Assembly: GCF_030852425.1 (NCBI RefSeq)
Contig: NZ_NSDM01000002.1
Coordinates: forward strand, 62,001-126,000
Direction of reading: 5' to 3'
DNA: 64,000 bases
Origin: Saccharothrix longispora
GTDB taxonomy: Bacteria > Actinomycetota > Actinomycetes > Mycobacteriales > Pseudonocardiaceae
Part shown: piece by piece, positions 57,076-64,000 of the stretch
Layout: every line of letters begins with the position of its first letter
Position numbering within the stretch: position 1 is the first letter of the stretch
Translations under genes and position numbers: made by a program
The notes under the pieces: model-generated
What the model saw: the letters and a program-made list of their open reading frames with translations, nothing else
What the model was told of the DNA's origin: nothing
Databases searched by the model: none

Positions 57076-58008
57076 TCACCGGGTCAGTTCGGCCACCACG
57101 GCGCGCGGTGCGGGGAGGGCGGCGATCTCGTCCCGGAGCGCGGCCGCGCGGGCGCGCAGCCCGTCGTCGGTCAGCACGGCGCCGATCCGGTCCGCGGGGC
57201 CGACCACGCCGGCTCCGGTGTCGGCCACCCGGGCCGCGAGGTCCGACCCGGTGAGGCAGAGCTGGGGCAGGCCGTGGGCCGCCGCGGCCAGCGCGAGGGC
57301 CGCGTCGCCGTCGTGGACGAGCGCGACGCACGTGCGCAGCAGCGCCGCGGGCGGGGCCGAGTCGACGAGCTTGACGTTCACCGGCACGGTGACCCCGGCC
57401 GGGACGCGCCCGGGGTCGGTGGCGCACAGCAGTTCGACGCCCAGGCCGGTGACGGCCTCGAAGACCGGTCCGAGCGAGGCGGGGTCGGCGAGCGAGAGCA
57501 GGACGCGGTCGCGTCGCGCCGTGCGGCGCAGCCAGCCCGGCACCTCGACCGGGCCGAAGTACGGCACGTGCCGGATCGGGCGGGTGTCCGCGCCGGCGGG
57601 CCGCAGCGACGGCGGCACGGCGTCGAACGTGACGTCGGCGTCGAACGCGTCCGTGCCGGAGGGGTCCGCACCGGCCGCGCCCGGTTCGTCCAGTGCGCCG
57701 AGCAGCCGCACCGCGCGGGCCGACACGGCGCGGGCGGCGGTCACCCCCGCCGGCGCCAGGCCGTCCGAGACGACGACGTCCGGCCGCCACAGCTCGGCGA
57801 ACGCGACGAGGGCCGCGGACTCGGCGAGCGGGGTCCCGTCCCCGTCCTCCAAGTCCACCGCCACGCAGCCGGTGCGGAGGACCTCGTCGACGAACGACGG
57901 CCGGCCGGCGATCTTCACGTCGTGACCGGCGGTCCGCAGCGCCCACGCCAGGGGAACGAGGTTGTGCAGCCGGGCGGCCGACGACGGAGCGGCCAGGAGT
58001 ACGCGCAT
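57076..58008 (-). CDS. Short GT-B glycosyltransferase-like protein, probably altered or inactive
   Basis: A 310-residue relative of macrolide glycosyltransferases (EryCIII/DesVII type, about 420 residues) that is about 100 residues short. The N-terminal domain is recognisable: MRVLLAAPSSAARLHNLVPL, LAWALRTAGHDVKIAGRPSF and ELWRPDVVVSDG. The C-terminal nucleotide-sugar domain is reduced, and the sugar-nucleotide motif HxGGxGT reads VHDGDAALAL. No deoxysugar biosynthesis genes are in the window. It may be a helper protein, a degenerate relic or an enzyme with changed specificity. No frameshift is visible, so the shortness is not a sequencing break. ATG at 58008; 243 gene-free bases separate it from the PKS start, with a CGTACCCCTA element (see findings). 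Confidence 0.7.
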   Translation of the reverse strand: MRVLLAAPSSAARLHNLVPLAWALRTAGHDVKIAGRPSFVDEVLRTGCVAVDLEDGDGTPLAESAALVAFAELWRPDVVVSDGLAPAGVTAARAVSARAVRLLGALDEPGAAGADPSGTDAFDADVTFDAVPPSLRPAGADTRPIRHVPYFGPVEVPGWLRRTARRDRVLLSLADPASLGPVFEAVTGLGVELLCATDPGRVPAGVTVPVNVKLVDSAPPAALLRTCVALVHDGDAALALAAAAHGLPQLCLTGSDLAARVADTGAGVVGPADRIGAVLTDDGLRARAAALRDEIAALPAPRAVVAELTR

Positions 58009-58162
58009 GGGAACCACTCCACAAAAGGAAACGGGGCCACCCCCGGGCGGATCAGTCGAATTCGAGACTAATCACCCGGAAGTGGCCCGCGTACCCCTAG
58101 AAATCCTTGCCGGTGCCGTTCGGCACCCCTTCCCCGGCTCCAGTGGGAACCGGGTCGGGAGG

Positions 58163-60727
58163 TCACTGCCCCGGCAGGGTCACCGCTTCGATCGGACTGC
58201 TGCGCATGGCGAGCCGCGCGGACAGCGCGGTGACCGGCCAGACGATCAGGAACACCGCGAGCACCACGGCGAGGAACACCCAGATCGGCCCGGACGGGAG
58301 GATCTGGCCGGTGGTGAGCGCCATCGGCAGCACGGTGAACAGCGAGATGGCGATCCCGAGGACCAGGCCGACCACCGCGACGGTGCCGCCCTCGATGAAC
58401 AGCATCCGGCGCACCTGGTCGCGGTTCGCGCCCGCGAGCCGTTGCGCGCCGAACTCCCGGCGGCGGGCCAGCACGGCCACCGCGAGGGTGTTCACCGCCG
58501 CGATCGCCGCGTAGGCGATCGCGAGCACGGCGAGCAGGTAGTTGATCATCGCTTCGACGTCCGCGCCGGCCTGGAAGTTCCGGATCAGGGCGCCGTCGTC
58601 GTCGACGGTGAGGCCCGGCCAGTCCTTCACCCGGTCCTCCAGCGCGGTGACCAGGTCGTCCGGGTCCTGGTCGGCGCCCGCCACCACCAGCACCTGGCCG
58701 GGCAGGCCGCTGCTGCTGTGCTCCGTGAGCAGGTCGGCCGACAGCACCATGCTCGCGTAGCTCGACGGGCTGTCGAGCAGCGCGACGACCTCCACCTCCG
58801 CCTGCGCGCCGTCGCCGAGCCGCATGGTGATCCGGTTGCCCAGGGCGAGCCCCAGGTCGTCGGCCACGTCCTCGGGCAGCGCGACCGCGTCGTCGTCGAG
58901 GTCCTTGAGCGACCCCTGGGTGACCTCGGTGGCGAGCACCGTGCCGCCCTGTTCCTCCCGGGCGATGCCGAGGAGGCGCAGCGGGTCGCTGCCGTTGCCG
59001 TCATAGGGCTGCTCGATCCAGCCGGAGCTGGTGACGAGCGGCGACGCGGCGCCCACCCCCGGCGTGCTCCGGATGCGCTCCAGCGCCTCCGACGCGATGC
59101 CCCCGGTGTCCGTGGCGATCACCGCGTCGGCCCGCAGCTGGCCGGCGTAGGCCGCCAGCTGGGCCGACTGGGAGGTGGTCATCGAGTACACGTTGCCGAG
59201 CGAGACCGCGGTGGCGAGCGTGATCGGCGTGAGCACCGCGGCGAACGCCACCGCCCGGGCCCGCGAGTTGATCACGGCGAGGGTGGCCTCGCTGCCGGCG
59301 AACCGCCGGATGAACGGGCCGTAGCGGTCGACCGCGAACACCATGATCTCCGGGCCGATCAGCGCCACCGCGATGGCGCCGGTGAGCACCGCCGGGCCAC
59401 CGATGGCCGCCGCCGTGTCGGCCGGCATGAACACCGTCGTGGCGGCGAGCACGACCGTGGCCGCGGCGAACACCAGCGCGCCCGTGCGGCGCAGCGGGTT
59501 CACCGCGACGCTCGGGATCGCCGCCTCGGCCAGCGCCTGGATCGGCCGGGTCCGCGACGCGGCCAGCGAGCTGAACCACGCGGCCGCGAAGGTGATCGCG
59601 AGGGTGGCCAGCACACCGGCGGCGAACGCGATGACGCCCTGCCGGAAGACCAGCTCCTCGGGGACGATGCCGATCGCCGAGCTGATGCCGAAGATGATGT
59701 TGCCGAGCACGAAGCCGAGGAACACGCCGCCCAGGGCGGCGAGCGCGCCGACGGCCATGGTCTCGAACAGCACCATCCGGTGCGCCTGCTTCGGGGTCGC
59801 GCCGGTGGCCCGCAGCAGCGCCAGCTCCTGCTGCCGCTGCCGCACGGTGAGGCTGATCGTCGCGGAGACGACCAGCGCCATGACCACCAGCACCATGCCG
59901 CCGAACACCGCGGCCAGCAGGATCAGCGGCAGCCGGCTGCCGTCCACGCCGTGGAACTCGGCCGAACCGCGGTCGTCCCCGGTCAGCACGCTGGTGCCCG
60001 GCACCTGCTCCGCGATGCGCGCGGCCAGTTCGTCGACGTCCACGCCGTCGTCCGGGAAGACGCCGACGAGGTCGACGCCGTCCGGGTGGGTGCCGAAGCG
60101 CTCCACGTCGGACCGCGAGAAGAAGAACGCGGACGCGCGCACGTCCTCGGCCGGCTCGGCGATCCCGCTGACGGCGAAGGACTGCTTCTGCCCACTCACC
60201 ACCAGCTCGACGTCGGAGCCGACGTCGATGCCGGCCGCCTCCGCCGTGGTCGAGTCGAGCACGACCTGACCGGCCGACCCGGGCTCGCCGCCGTCGCGCA
60301 CCCGGTAGCCGCCGAGGGCGGCGGACTCCCAGCCGTGTCCGGAGAGGACGGACGTGTCGGGCACCTGCGGCGTGCCGTCGCTCAGCAGCACGGCGGGGAA
60401 CGAGACGTCCGGCACCGCGCTCCGCACGCCCGGCACGTCGTCGATCCTGTCGACCTGGTCCTCGCCCAGCCTGGCGCGCTCGGCGTAGGGGACGACCTCC
60501 GACTCCTCGTCGGGCAGCTTGAACCCGGACGACCCGCCGACCACGACCGGCGCCGCCGCGAGCCGCTGCGGCTTGGCCTCCAGCACGATGGCCGTCTCGA
60601 ACAGCCCCGCGCAGGCGATCAGCAGCCCGCAGCCGATCAGGATCGCGACGAACGACGCGAGCGACGCGGCGGCGCGGAACCGCAGGCTCGACAGGGCGAG
60701 GTCGAGCACCACCCGCCGCGAGTTCAC
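58163..60727 (-). CDS. ABC exporter permease, two FtsX domains (MacB-like)
   Basis: An 854-residue integral membrane protein. The layout is an N-terminal segment ASLASFVAILIGCGLLIACA (about 18-37), a large extracytoplasmic domain (about 45-260), an FtsX block near 265-400 (LILLAAVFGGMVLVVMALVV, then LALLRATGATPKQAHRMVLF), a central hydrophobic pair, a second extracytoplasmic domain, and a second FtsX block near 720-850 (YLLAVLAIAYAAIAAVNTLA, then GAQRLAGANRDQVRRMLFIE). Such permeases export macrolides, peptides or lipids in actinobacteria. GTG at 60727 overlaps the ATPase stop. Not related to the DrrB-like permease at 34304. Confidence 0.9.
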   Translation of the reverse strand: MNSRRVVLDLALSSLRFRAAASLASFVAILIGCGLLIACAGLFETAIVLEAKPQRLAAAPVVVGGSSGFKLPDEESEVVPYAERARLGEDQVDRIDDVPGVRSAVPDVSFPAVLLSDGTPQVPDTSVLSGHGWESAALGGYRVRDGGEPGSAGQVVLDSTTAEAAGIDVGSDVELVVSGQKQSFAVSGIAEPAEDVRASAFFFSRSDVERFGTHPDGVDLVGVFPDDGVDVDELAARIAEQVPGTSVLTGDDRGSAEFHGVDGSRLPLILLAAVFGGMVLVVMALVVSATISLTVRQRQQELALLRATGATPKQAHRMVLFETMAVGALAALGGVFLGFVLGNIIFGISSAIGIVPEELVFRQGVIAFAAGVLATLAITFAAAWFSSLAASRTRPIQALAEAAIPSVAVNPLRRTGALVFAAATVVLAATTVFMPADTAAAIGGPAVLTGAIAVALIGPEIMVFAVDRYGPFIRRFAGSEATLAVINSRARAVAFAAVLTPITLATAVSLGNVYSMTTSQSAQLAAYAGQLRADAVIATDTGGIASEALERIRSTPGVGAASPLVTSSGWIEQPYDGNGSDPLRLLGIAREEQGGTVLATEVTQGSLKDLDDDAVALPEDVADDLGLALGNRITMRLGDGAQAEVEVVALLDSPSSYASMVLSADLLTEHSSSGLPGQVLVVAGADQDPDDLVTALEDRVKDWPGLTVDDDGALIRNFQAGADVEAMINYLLAVLAIAYAAIAAVNTLAVAVLARRREFGAQRLAGANRDQVRRMLFIEGGTVAVVGLVLGIAISLFTVLPMALTTGQILPSGPIWVFLAVVLAVFLIVWPVTALSARLAMRSSPIEAVTLPGQ

Positions 60728-61500
60728 CGCTGTCCCCGTGCCCGCTTGGCCTGGGCGCCGAGCTTCGCCAGGGTCGACGCGACCGCCTCCACGCCCGGGT
60801 CGGCCAGCTGCATGACGATCCGGCCGTCCACCAGGAACAGCACGTTGTCCGCGAAGGAGGCCGCCACCGGGTCGTGGGTGACCATGACGATGGTCTGGCC
60901 CGCGGCCACCAGCTCGCGCATCAGGTTCAGCACTTCCAGCGCGGTGTTCGTGTCGAGCGCGCCGGTCGGTTCGTCGGCGAACACCACGGTGGGCCGGGCG
61001 GCGAGCGCGCGGGCGATCGCGACGCGCTGCTGCTGACCGCCCGACAGCTCGCCGGGGCGGTGCTTCACGCGCTGCGACAGCCCGACGCGCGCGATCACCT
61101 GGTCCACCCACGCGCGGTCCGGCTCGCGGCCGGCCAGCAGCATCGGCAGGGTGACGTTCTGCTCGACGTTCAGCGCGGGCATCAGGTTGAAGGACTGGAA
61201 GATGAAGGCGACGTGCTCGCGCCGCAGCTCCGTCAGCGTGGTCTCGCTCTTGCCCTTCAGGTCGGTGCCCACCAGTGTGACGCGGCCGGAGGTCGGCTCG
61301 TCGAGGCCCGCCGCGCAGTGCAGCAGGGTGCTCTTGCCGGACCCCGACGGGCCCATCACCGCGGTGAAGCTGCCCGCGGGGAAGCCGAAGGAGACGCCGG
61401 ACAGCGCCTCCACCGCGCTCTCACCGGAGCCGTAGGTCTTGTGCACCGAGTCCAGCCGGACCGGGGACTCGACGGAAGCCATCGTGGGCACGTCGTTCAC
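60724..61500 (-). CDS. ABC exporter ATPase (MacB/LolD-type)
   Basis: A 258-residue ATP-binding subunit with Walker A MGPSGSGKSTLLHCAAGLD, Q-loop IFQSFNLMPAL, signature LSGGQQQRVAIARAL, Walker B VVFADEPTGALDTNTA and switch His in VMVTHDP. It is the partner of the FtsX permease. GTG at 61500 is chosen because it overlaps the stop of the small membrane protein gene (GTGA); an ATG at 61482 is an alternative that would remove six residues. All four genes from 62284 to 58163 run in one direction and form the likely export operon. Confidence 0.92.
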   Translation of the reverse strand: MNDVPTMASVESPVRLDSVHKTYGSGESAVEALSGVSFGFPAGSFTAVMGPSGSGKSTLLHCAAGLDEPTSGRVTLVGTDLKGKSETTLTELRREHVAFIFQSFNLMPALNVEQNVTLPMLLAGREPDRAWVDQVIARVGLSQRVKHRPGELSGGQQQRVAIARALAARPTVVFADEPTGALDTNTALEVLNLMRELVAAGQTIVMVTHDPVAASFADNVLFLVDGRIVMQLADPGVEAVASTLAKLGAQAKRARGQR

Positions 61501-61730
61501 TCCGTTCGTTCCCGGTCGCGCCGGGCCGGGTCGAGGAACCACCACAGCAGCAGCGCGCCGCCGCCGAGACCGACCGTCCACAGCCAGAAGGGTGTCTTGA
61601 ACGACGTGCTGATCAGGCTCATCAGCAGCCAGATCGTGAACTGGACACCGCTGATCACCACCCAGGCGATGGTGAGGAAACCCCGGATTCTTCCCCGTAA
61701 CGACCGGGTCTCCCCTGAGCTCTCCGGCAT
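61497..61730 (-). CDS. Small two-helix membrane protein
   Basis: A 77-residue protein with two hydrophobic segments, about residues 19-37 (FLTIAWVVISGVQFTIWLLM) and 45-62 (FWLWTVGLGGGALLLWWFL), and charged ends. It resembles the 2TM tail found on DUF1707/SHOCT-type actinobacterial proteins and the C-terminal part of the protein encoded at 61865. The function is not known; a role as a partner or chaperone of the adjacent exporter is inference. ATG at 61730 follows a GGGGGG run. Upstream 61731-61864 (134 bases) holds an AT-rich patch around 61755-61800 (TTAATTA, TGTGT-N5-ACACA) that is a likely promoter. Confidence 0.75.
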   Translation of the reverse strand: MPESSGETRSLRGRIRGFLTIAWVVISGVQFTIWLLMSLISTSFKTPFWLWTVGLGGGALLLWWFLDPARRDRERTE

Positions 61731-61864
61731 GAGGCCCCCCAAATATCGGCTCGTGGAGCGGCTAATTAACTGTGTAAAGCACACACAGATTAGCGGAATC
61801 GCCACGCCCCGGGAAGCCACCCCCCTACTCCGGGCCTGCTTTCACCCGTTGGGGTAGCAGGGGT

Positions 61865-62284
61865 TCACGGGGTGCCGTGCACCGCCGCGCGGATGCGGCG
61901 GTCCCAGTAGCGGACACCCCAGATGCCGCCGACCAGGACCGCGCCGGCGAGCAGCACCCAGAACAGCCACGTCGGGTCCCACTGCCCGCTGATCGCGCCG
62001 ATGAGCAGCCAGATGACGACGTTGACGGCACCGACGGACGCCCACACGGCGCCGGCGACGCGCGGGGCGGCCTCCACCATCGGCAGCACGGCGGCGTCGG
62101 CCCGTCCGGCGACCGCGACCCGCAGCGCGGCGTGCGTGGTCGCGACGCTGGCGTGCGCGAGCCGGCGGGCGGCCTCCTCGTCGCCGCACTCGCCCCGGGC
62201 GCGGGCGTACTCGATCTCGGTCGCGGCCAGGTGACGGTCGAGTTCGGTGACCCGCCCGAGCCGGAACCGGTTGGTCTCACCCAC
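61865..62284 (-). CDS. Membrane protein with helical N-terminus (DUF1707-like)
   Basis: A 139-residue protein with a soluble, Arg/Glu-rich helical N-terminal part (about 1-75, VTELDRHLAATEIEYARARG) and two membrane segments, VGAVNVVIWLLIGAIS (about 83-100) and TWLFWVLLAGAVLVGGIWGV (about 108-128). The combination resembles DUF1707 proteins of actinobacteria. GTG at 62284 is chosen by the GGGGGCGAG in front; a TTG at 62299 is possible. It is divergent from the TetR gene at 62354, with a perfect palindrome between, so it is probably repressed by that regulator. Function not known. Confidence 0.65.
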   Translation of the reverse strand: MGETNRFRLGRVTELDRHLAATEIEYARARGECGDEEAARRLAHASVATTHAALRVAVAGRADAAVLPMVEAAPRVAGAVWASVGAVNVVIWLLIGAISGQWDPTWLFWVLLAGAVLVGGIWGVRYWDRRIRAAVHGTP

Positions 62285-62308
62285 GCCGCTCGCCCCCAAC
62301 CTCGATCA

Positions 62309-62323
62309 GTGCAAGACTTGCAC
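62309..62323. promoter_or_regulatory. Perfect palindromic operator of the export operon
   Basis: GTGCAAGACTTGCAC, 7-base arms around one central base, flanked by CA and AG that add symmetry. It lies in the 69-base divergent gap between the membrane protein gene (start 62284) and the TetR gene (start 62354), the textbook position for a TetR operator. Confidence 0.7.
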
Positions 62324-62353
62324 AGTTTACTGAACGACCCAGCGGAGCGATAG

Positions 62354-63130
62354 ATGCCGACCGACCACGAACCGCGCGCGCGTCCCGACCCGTCCCCCGG
62401 CCTGCCGCCCGGGCTGGTGCCGGCGTGGGCCGCCGCGCCGCGACCCCGCCGCGGCCCGAAGCCGGCCCACACCGTGGCGCAGGTCGTCGCCGCCGCCGTG
62501 GAACTGGCCGACGCCGAAGGGCTCGCCGCCGCGTCGCTGCCCAACATCGCGGCCGCGCTCGGGTTGACCACCAACGCGCTGTACCGCTACGTCGACTCGA
62601 AGGACGAGCTGCTGGTCCTCCTGGCGGACGCCGGGTTCGGACCACCCCCGCCAGTCGGGGACGACGCCCCCGACTGGCGTGCCGCCGTCCGCGCCTGGGC
62701 GCACGCGGCACTCGACCGCTACCGGGCCCGGCCGTGGCTGCTGGACGTCCCGTTCCGCGGCGGGCCGGTGACGCCGCACCGGCTCGCCTGGACCGAGCGG
62801 CTGCTGGCCGTGCTCGCCACCGCCGGGGTGTCGGGCGCGGAGGCGCTGGGCTGCGCCACGCTGGTCGCCGACGTCACCCGCACGACGGCCGAACACCTGC
62901 GCGCCCGCACCGACCCCGACGCCACCGACCCAGATCCCACCGACGCAGACGCCACCGGGCGGGCGGCCGACGTCCGCGCGTTCCTCCGGCCGCTGCTGGC
63001 CGAGCGCGGCTACCCCCACCTCGCCGCGCTGGTCGACCGGGGCGGGTTCCCGGCGGCCACGGCGGTGGACTTCGGCCTGGACCGCGTCCTGGACGGCATC
63101 GCCGCGCTCGTCGCCGCCTCCCGCGCCTGA
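62354..63130 (+). CDS. TetR/AcrR-family regulator of the export operon
   Basis: A 258-residue TetR protein with a long N-terminal extension (about 1-33, Pro/Arg-rich). The helix-turn-helix is at about 37-85: VVAAAVELADAEGLAAASLP, then ALGLTTNALYRYVDSKDELL with the TetR/C-type TNALYRYV. The C-terminal domain (about 95-255) looks like the TetR_C tetracyclin-repressor-like ligand domain. A small acidic DPDATDPDPTDADATG repeat sits at about 195-210. It lies next to and divergent from the export genes and shares a palindrome with them, so the regulated cargo is probably their export substrate. Confidence 0.87.
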   Translation: MPTDHEPRARPDPSPGLPPGLVPAWAAAPRPRRGPKPAHTVAQVVAAAVELADAEGLAAASLPNIAAALGLTTNALYRYVDSKDELLVLLADAGFGPPPPVGDDAPDWRAAVRAWAHAALDRYRARPWLLDVPFRGGPVTPHRLAWTERLLAVLATAGVSGAEALGCATLVADVTRTTAEHLRARTDPDATDPDPTDADATGRAADVRAFLRPLLAERGYPHLAALVDRGGFPAATAVDFGLDRVLDGIAALVAASRA

Positions 63131-63143
63131 CCCGAGACGTGCG

Positions 63144-63172
63144 CGGACCCCGAGGGCGTGCCCCGGGGTCCG
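63144..63172. terminator. Bidirectional hairpin, 9-bp perfect stem
   Basis: Arms CGGACCCCG (63144-63152) and CGGGGTCCG (63164-63172) with an 11-base loop, between the convergent TetR gene and the PKS thioesterase end. Confidence 0.65.
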
Positions 63173-63190
63173 GCGAGTGGTGCGACGGGC

Positions 63191-64000
63191 TCAGCCGAGG
63201 TCGTCCAGCCAGGCGCCGACGGCGGCGGCGGTGGTCCCGGCGTCGGCGGCGACGACGCTGAAGTGGTCGCCCGGCACGGTGACGACCGCGTCGGCGCGGT
63301 ACCACGTCGTGCGCCACGAGGAGTCGTCCGCCGGGGCCGGCGCGTCACCGCCGGTGGTGAACCGGCGGTCGGGTCGGACGAGGACCGTGGGCACCCCCAC
63401 GTCGACCAGGTCCGCGGACTCCAGCAGGCCGAGGTAGTGCGCCATCGCGGTCAGCTTGTCCCGGTCGAACGGGCCGTACTCCTCCTCGCGCTCCAGCATG
63501 CCCGCCGCCATGTCGGCCGCCGTGTCGGCGGTCGCGTCGCCGCCGGCGTCCATCTCGTAGCTGTCCAGCAGCACGACCGCCGCCGGTGGGAGGCCCGCCT
63601 TCTCCATCCTGGCGGCCAGCGCGTACGCCAGCACGCCGCCGGAGGAGTAGCCGAACAGCGCGTACGGCTCGTCACCCGCGCCCAGCCGGACGCTCGCCTC
63701 CAGCACCTCCAGCACCGCGTCGATCCCGGCGGGCACCGGCTCGCCGGCGCCGAAACCGGGCACCGGCAGCGCCGCGAGCGCCCGCGTGCCGCGGAACTCC
63801 GCCGCGAGCCTCGCGTACTGGTAGGCCCCGCTCATCCCGGCGGGCGGCGGCACCGCCAGCAGCCGGGGACCGCGCGGCCCGTCCGCCAGGGTCAGCGGGC
63901 GCGGCGACCCGCCGAAGTCCGCGAGCCCGTCGAACTTCGGGCGCAGGTCCGCCGCCGCGCCCAGCAGCGCGAGGCCCTCCTCGACCCGGCCGTCCCGGAC
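63191..64000 (-). CDS. C-terminal thioesterase of a type I PKS (runs off right edge)
   Basis: The last 269 residues of a protein whose beginning lies beyond the window. The frame is open to the edge. The linker EGLALLGAAADLRPKFDG is typical of the stretch between the last ACP and the TE of a macrolide PKS. The TE has the Ser in LFGYSSGGVLAYALAARM, an Asp candidate in VVLLDSYEMDAGG and the catalytic His in VPGDHFSVV. It should release or cyclise the finished chain. It is a whole thioesterase fold attached to a PKS, not a free type II thioesterase. Being on the minus strand, its gene is transcribed ahead of (to the right of) the PKS genes in the window. Confidence 0.87.
   Translation of the reverse strand, partial: VRDGRVEEGLALLGAAADLRPKFDGLADFGGSPRPLTLADGPRGPRLLAVPPPAGMSGAYQYARLAAEFRGTRALAALPVPGFGAGEPVPAGIDAVLEVLEASVRLGAGDEPYALFGYSSGGVLAYALAARMEKAGLPPAAVVLLDSYEMDAGGDATADTAADMAAGMLEREEEYGPFDRDKLTAMAHYLGLLESADLVDVGVPTVLVRPDRRFTTGGDAPAPADDSSWRTTWYRADAVVTVPGDHFSVVAADAGTTAAAVGAWLDDLG

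Noticed and set aside
62938..62965. Acidic DPDATDPDPTDADATG stretch in the TetR gene as a possible tandem repeat element or frameshift.
   Set aside because: The reading frame is uninterrupted and the stretch is a short degenerate linker; no repeat continues beyond it.

Overview
The window is high-GC actinomycete DNA: GTG/TTG starts are frequent, overlapping stop/start codons are common, and the gene content is typical of secondary metabolism. A genus in Pseudonocardiales such as Saccharothrix, Actinosynnema or Lentzea would fit, but the sequence does not prove it. Almost all of the window is two adjacent biosynthetic loci, with the edge of a housekeeping urease operon and a decayed transposase on the left.

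Left edge (1-1750): the 5' end of ureC, then ureB and ureA, all on the minus strand, followed by a frame-broken ISL3-type transposase remnant that marks the boundary of the cluster.

Region A (1781-28714) is a nearly complete pyrrolobenzodiazepine (PBD) pathway of the tomaymycin type. The anthranilate half is made by a class II DAHP synthase, a PhzE-type anthranilate/ADIC synthase (14114-16033), a flavin reductase with an HpaB-like hydroxylase, a second single-component FAD hydroxylase (2360-3523) and an O-methyltransferase. The proline-like half comes from tyrosine through a heme tyrosine hydroxylase, an L-DOPA dioxygenase of the VOC fold, a gamma-glutamyltransferase-like enzyme, a PhzF-like isomerase, an F420-type reductase and a 4-oxalocrotonate tautomerase homologue. 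No gene for the C-methyltransferase that makes three-carbon side chains (LmbW/Apd4 type) is visible, so a two-carbon (ethyl or ethylidene) side chain is predicted. Two NRPS proteins (A-T and C-A-T-reductase) join the halves, and the aldehyde released by the reductase should close to the DNA-alkylating imine. Self-protection is by a DrrC/UvrA-like protein. A MarR and a MerR regulator are encoded inside. A short inverted repeat, (A/G)TTTCC-N4-GGAAA(C/T), recurs with some degeneracy in all five promoter-bearing gaps of the region and looks like a private operator.

Region B (28927-33483) is a gamma-butyrolactone-type signalling block: an AfsA-like synthase, a reductase, two receptor-like TetR proteins and a SARP activator, with ARE-like palindromes in both divergent gaps. 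One of these is a perfect 17-bp inverted repeat.

Region C (33567-64000) is a modular type I PKS locus. It holds three PKS proteins carrying four extension modules (36233-56832), a short and probably catalytically altered glycosyltransferase, a DrrAB-type ABC exporter, a MacB-like FtsX exporter with two small membrane proteins, a TetR regulator with a perfect palindromic operator, and at the right edge the C-terminal thioesterase of a further PKS that runs off the window. No loading module is present, so at least part of the assembly line lies to the right. Strong bidirectional hairpins separate the convergent units.
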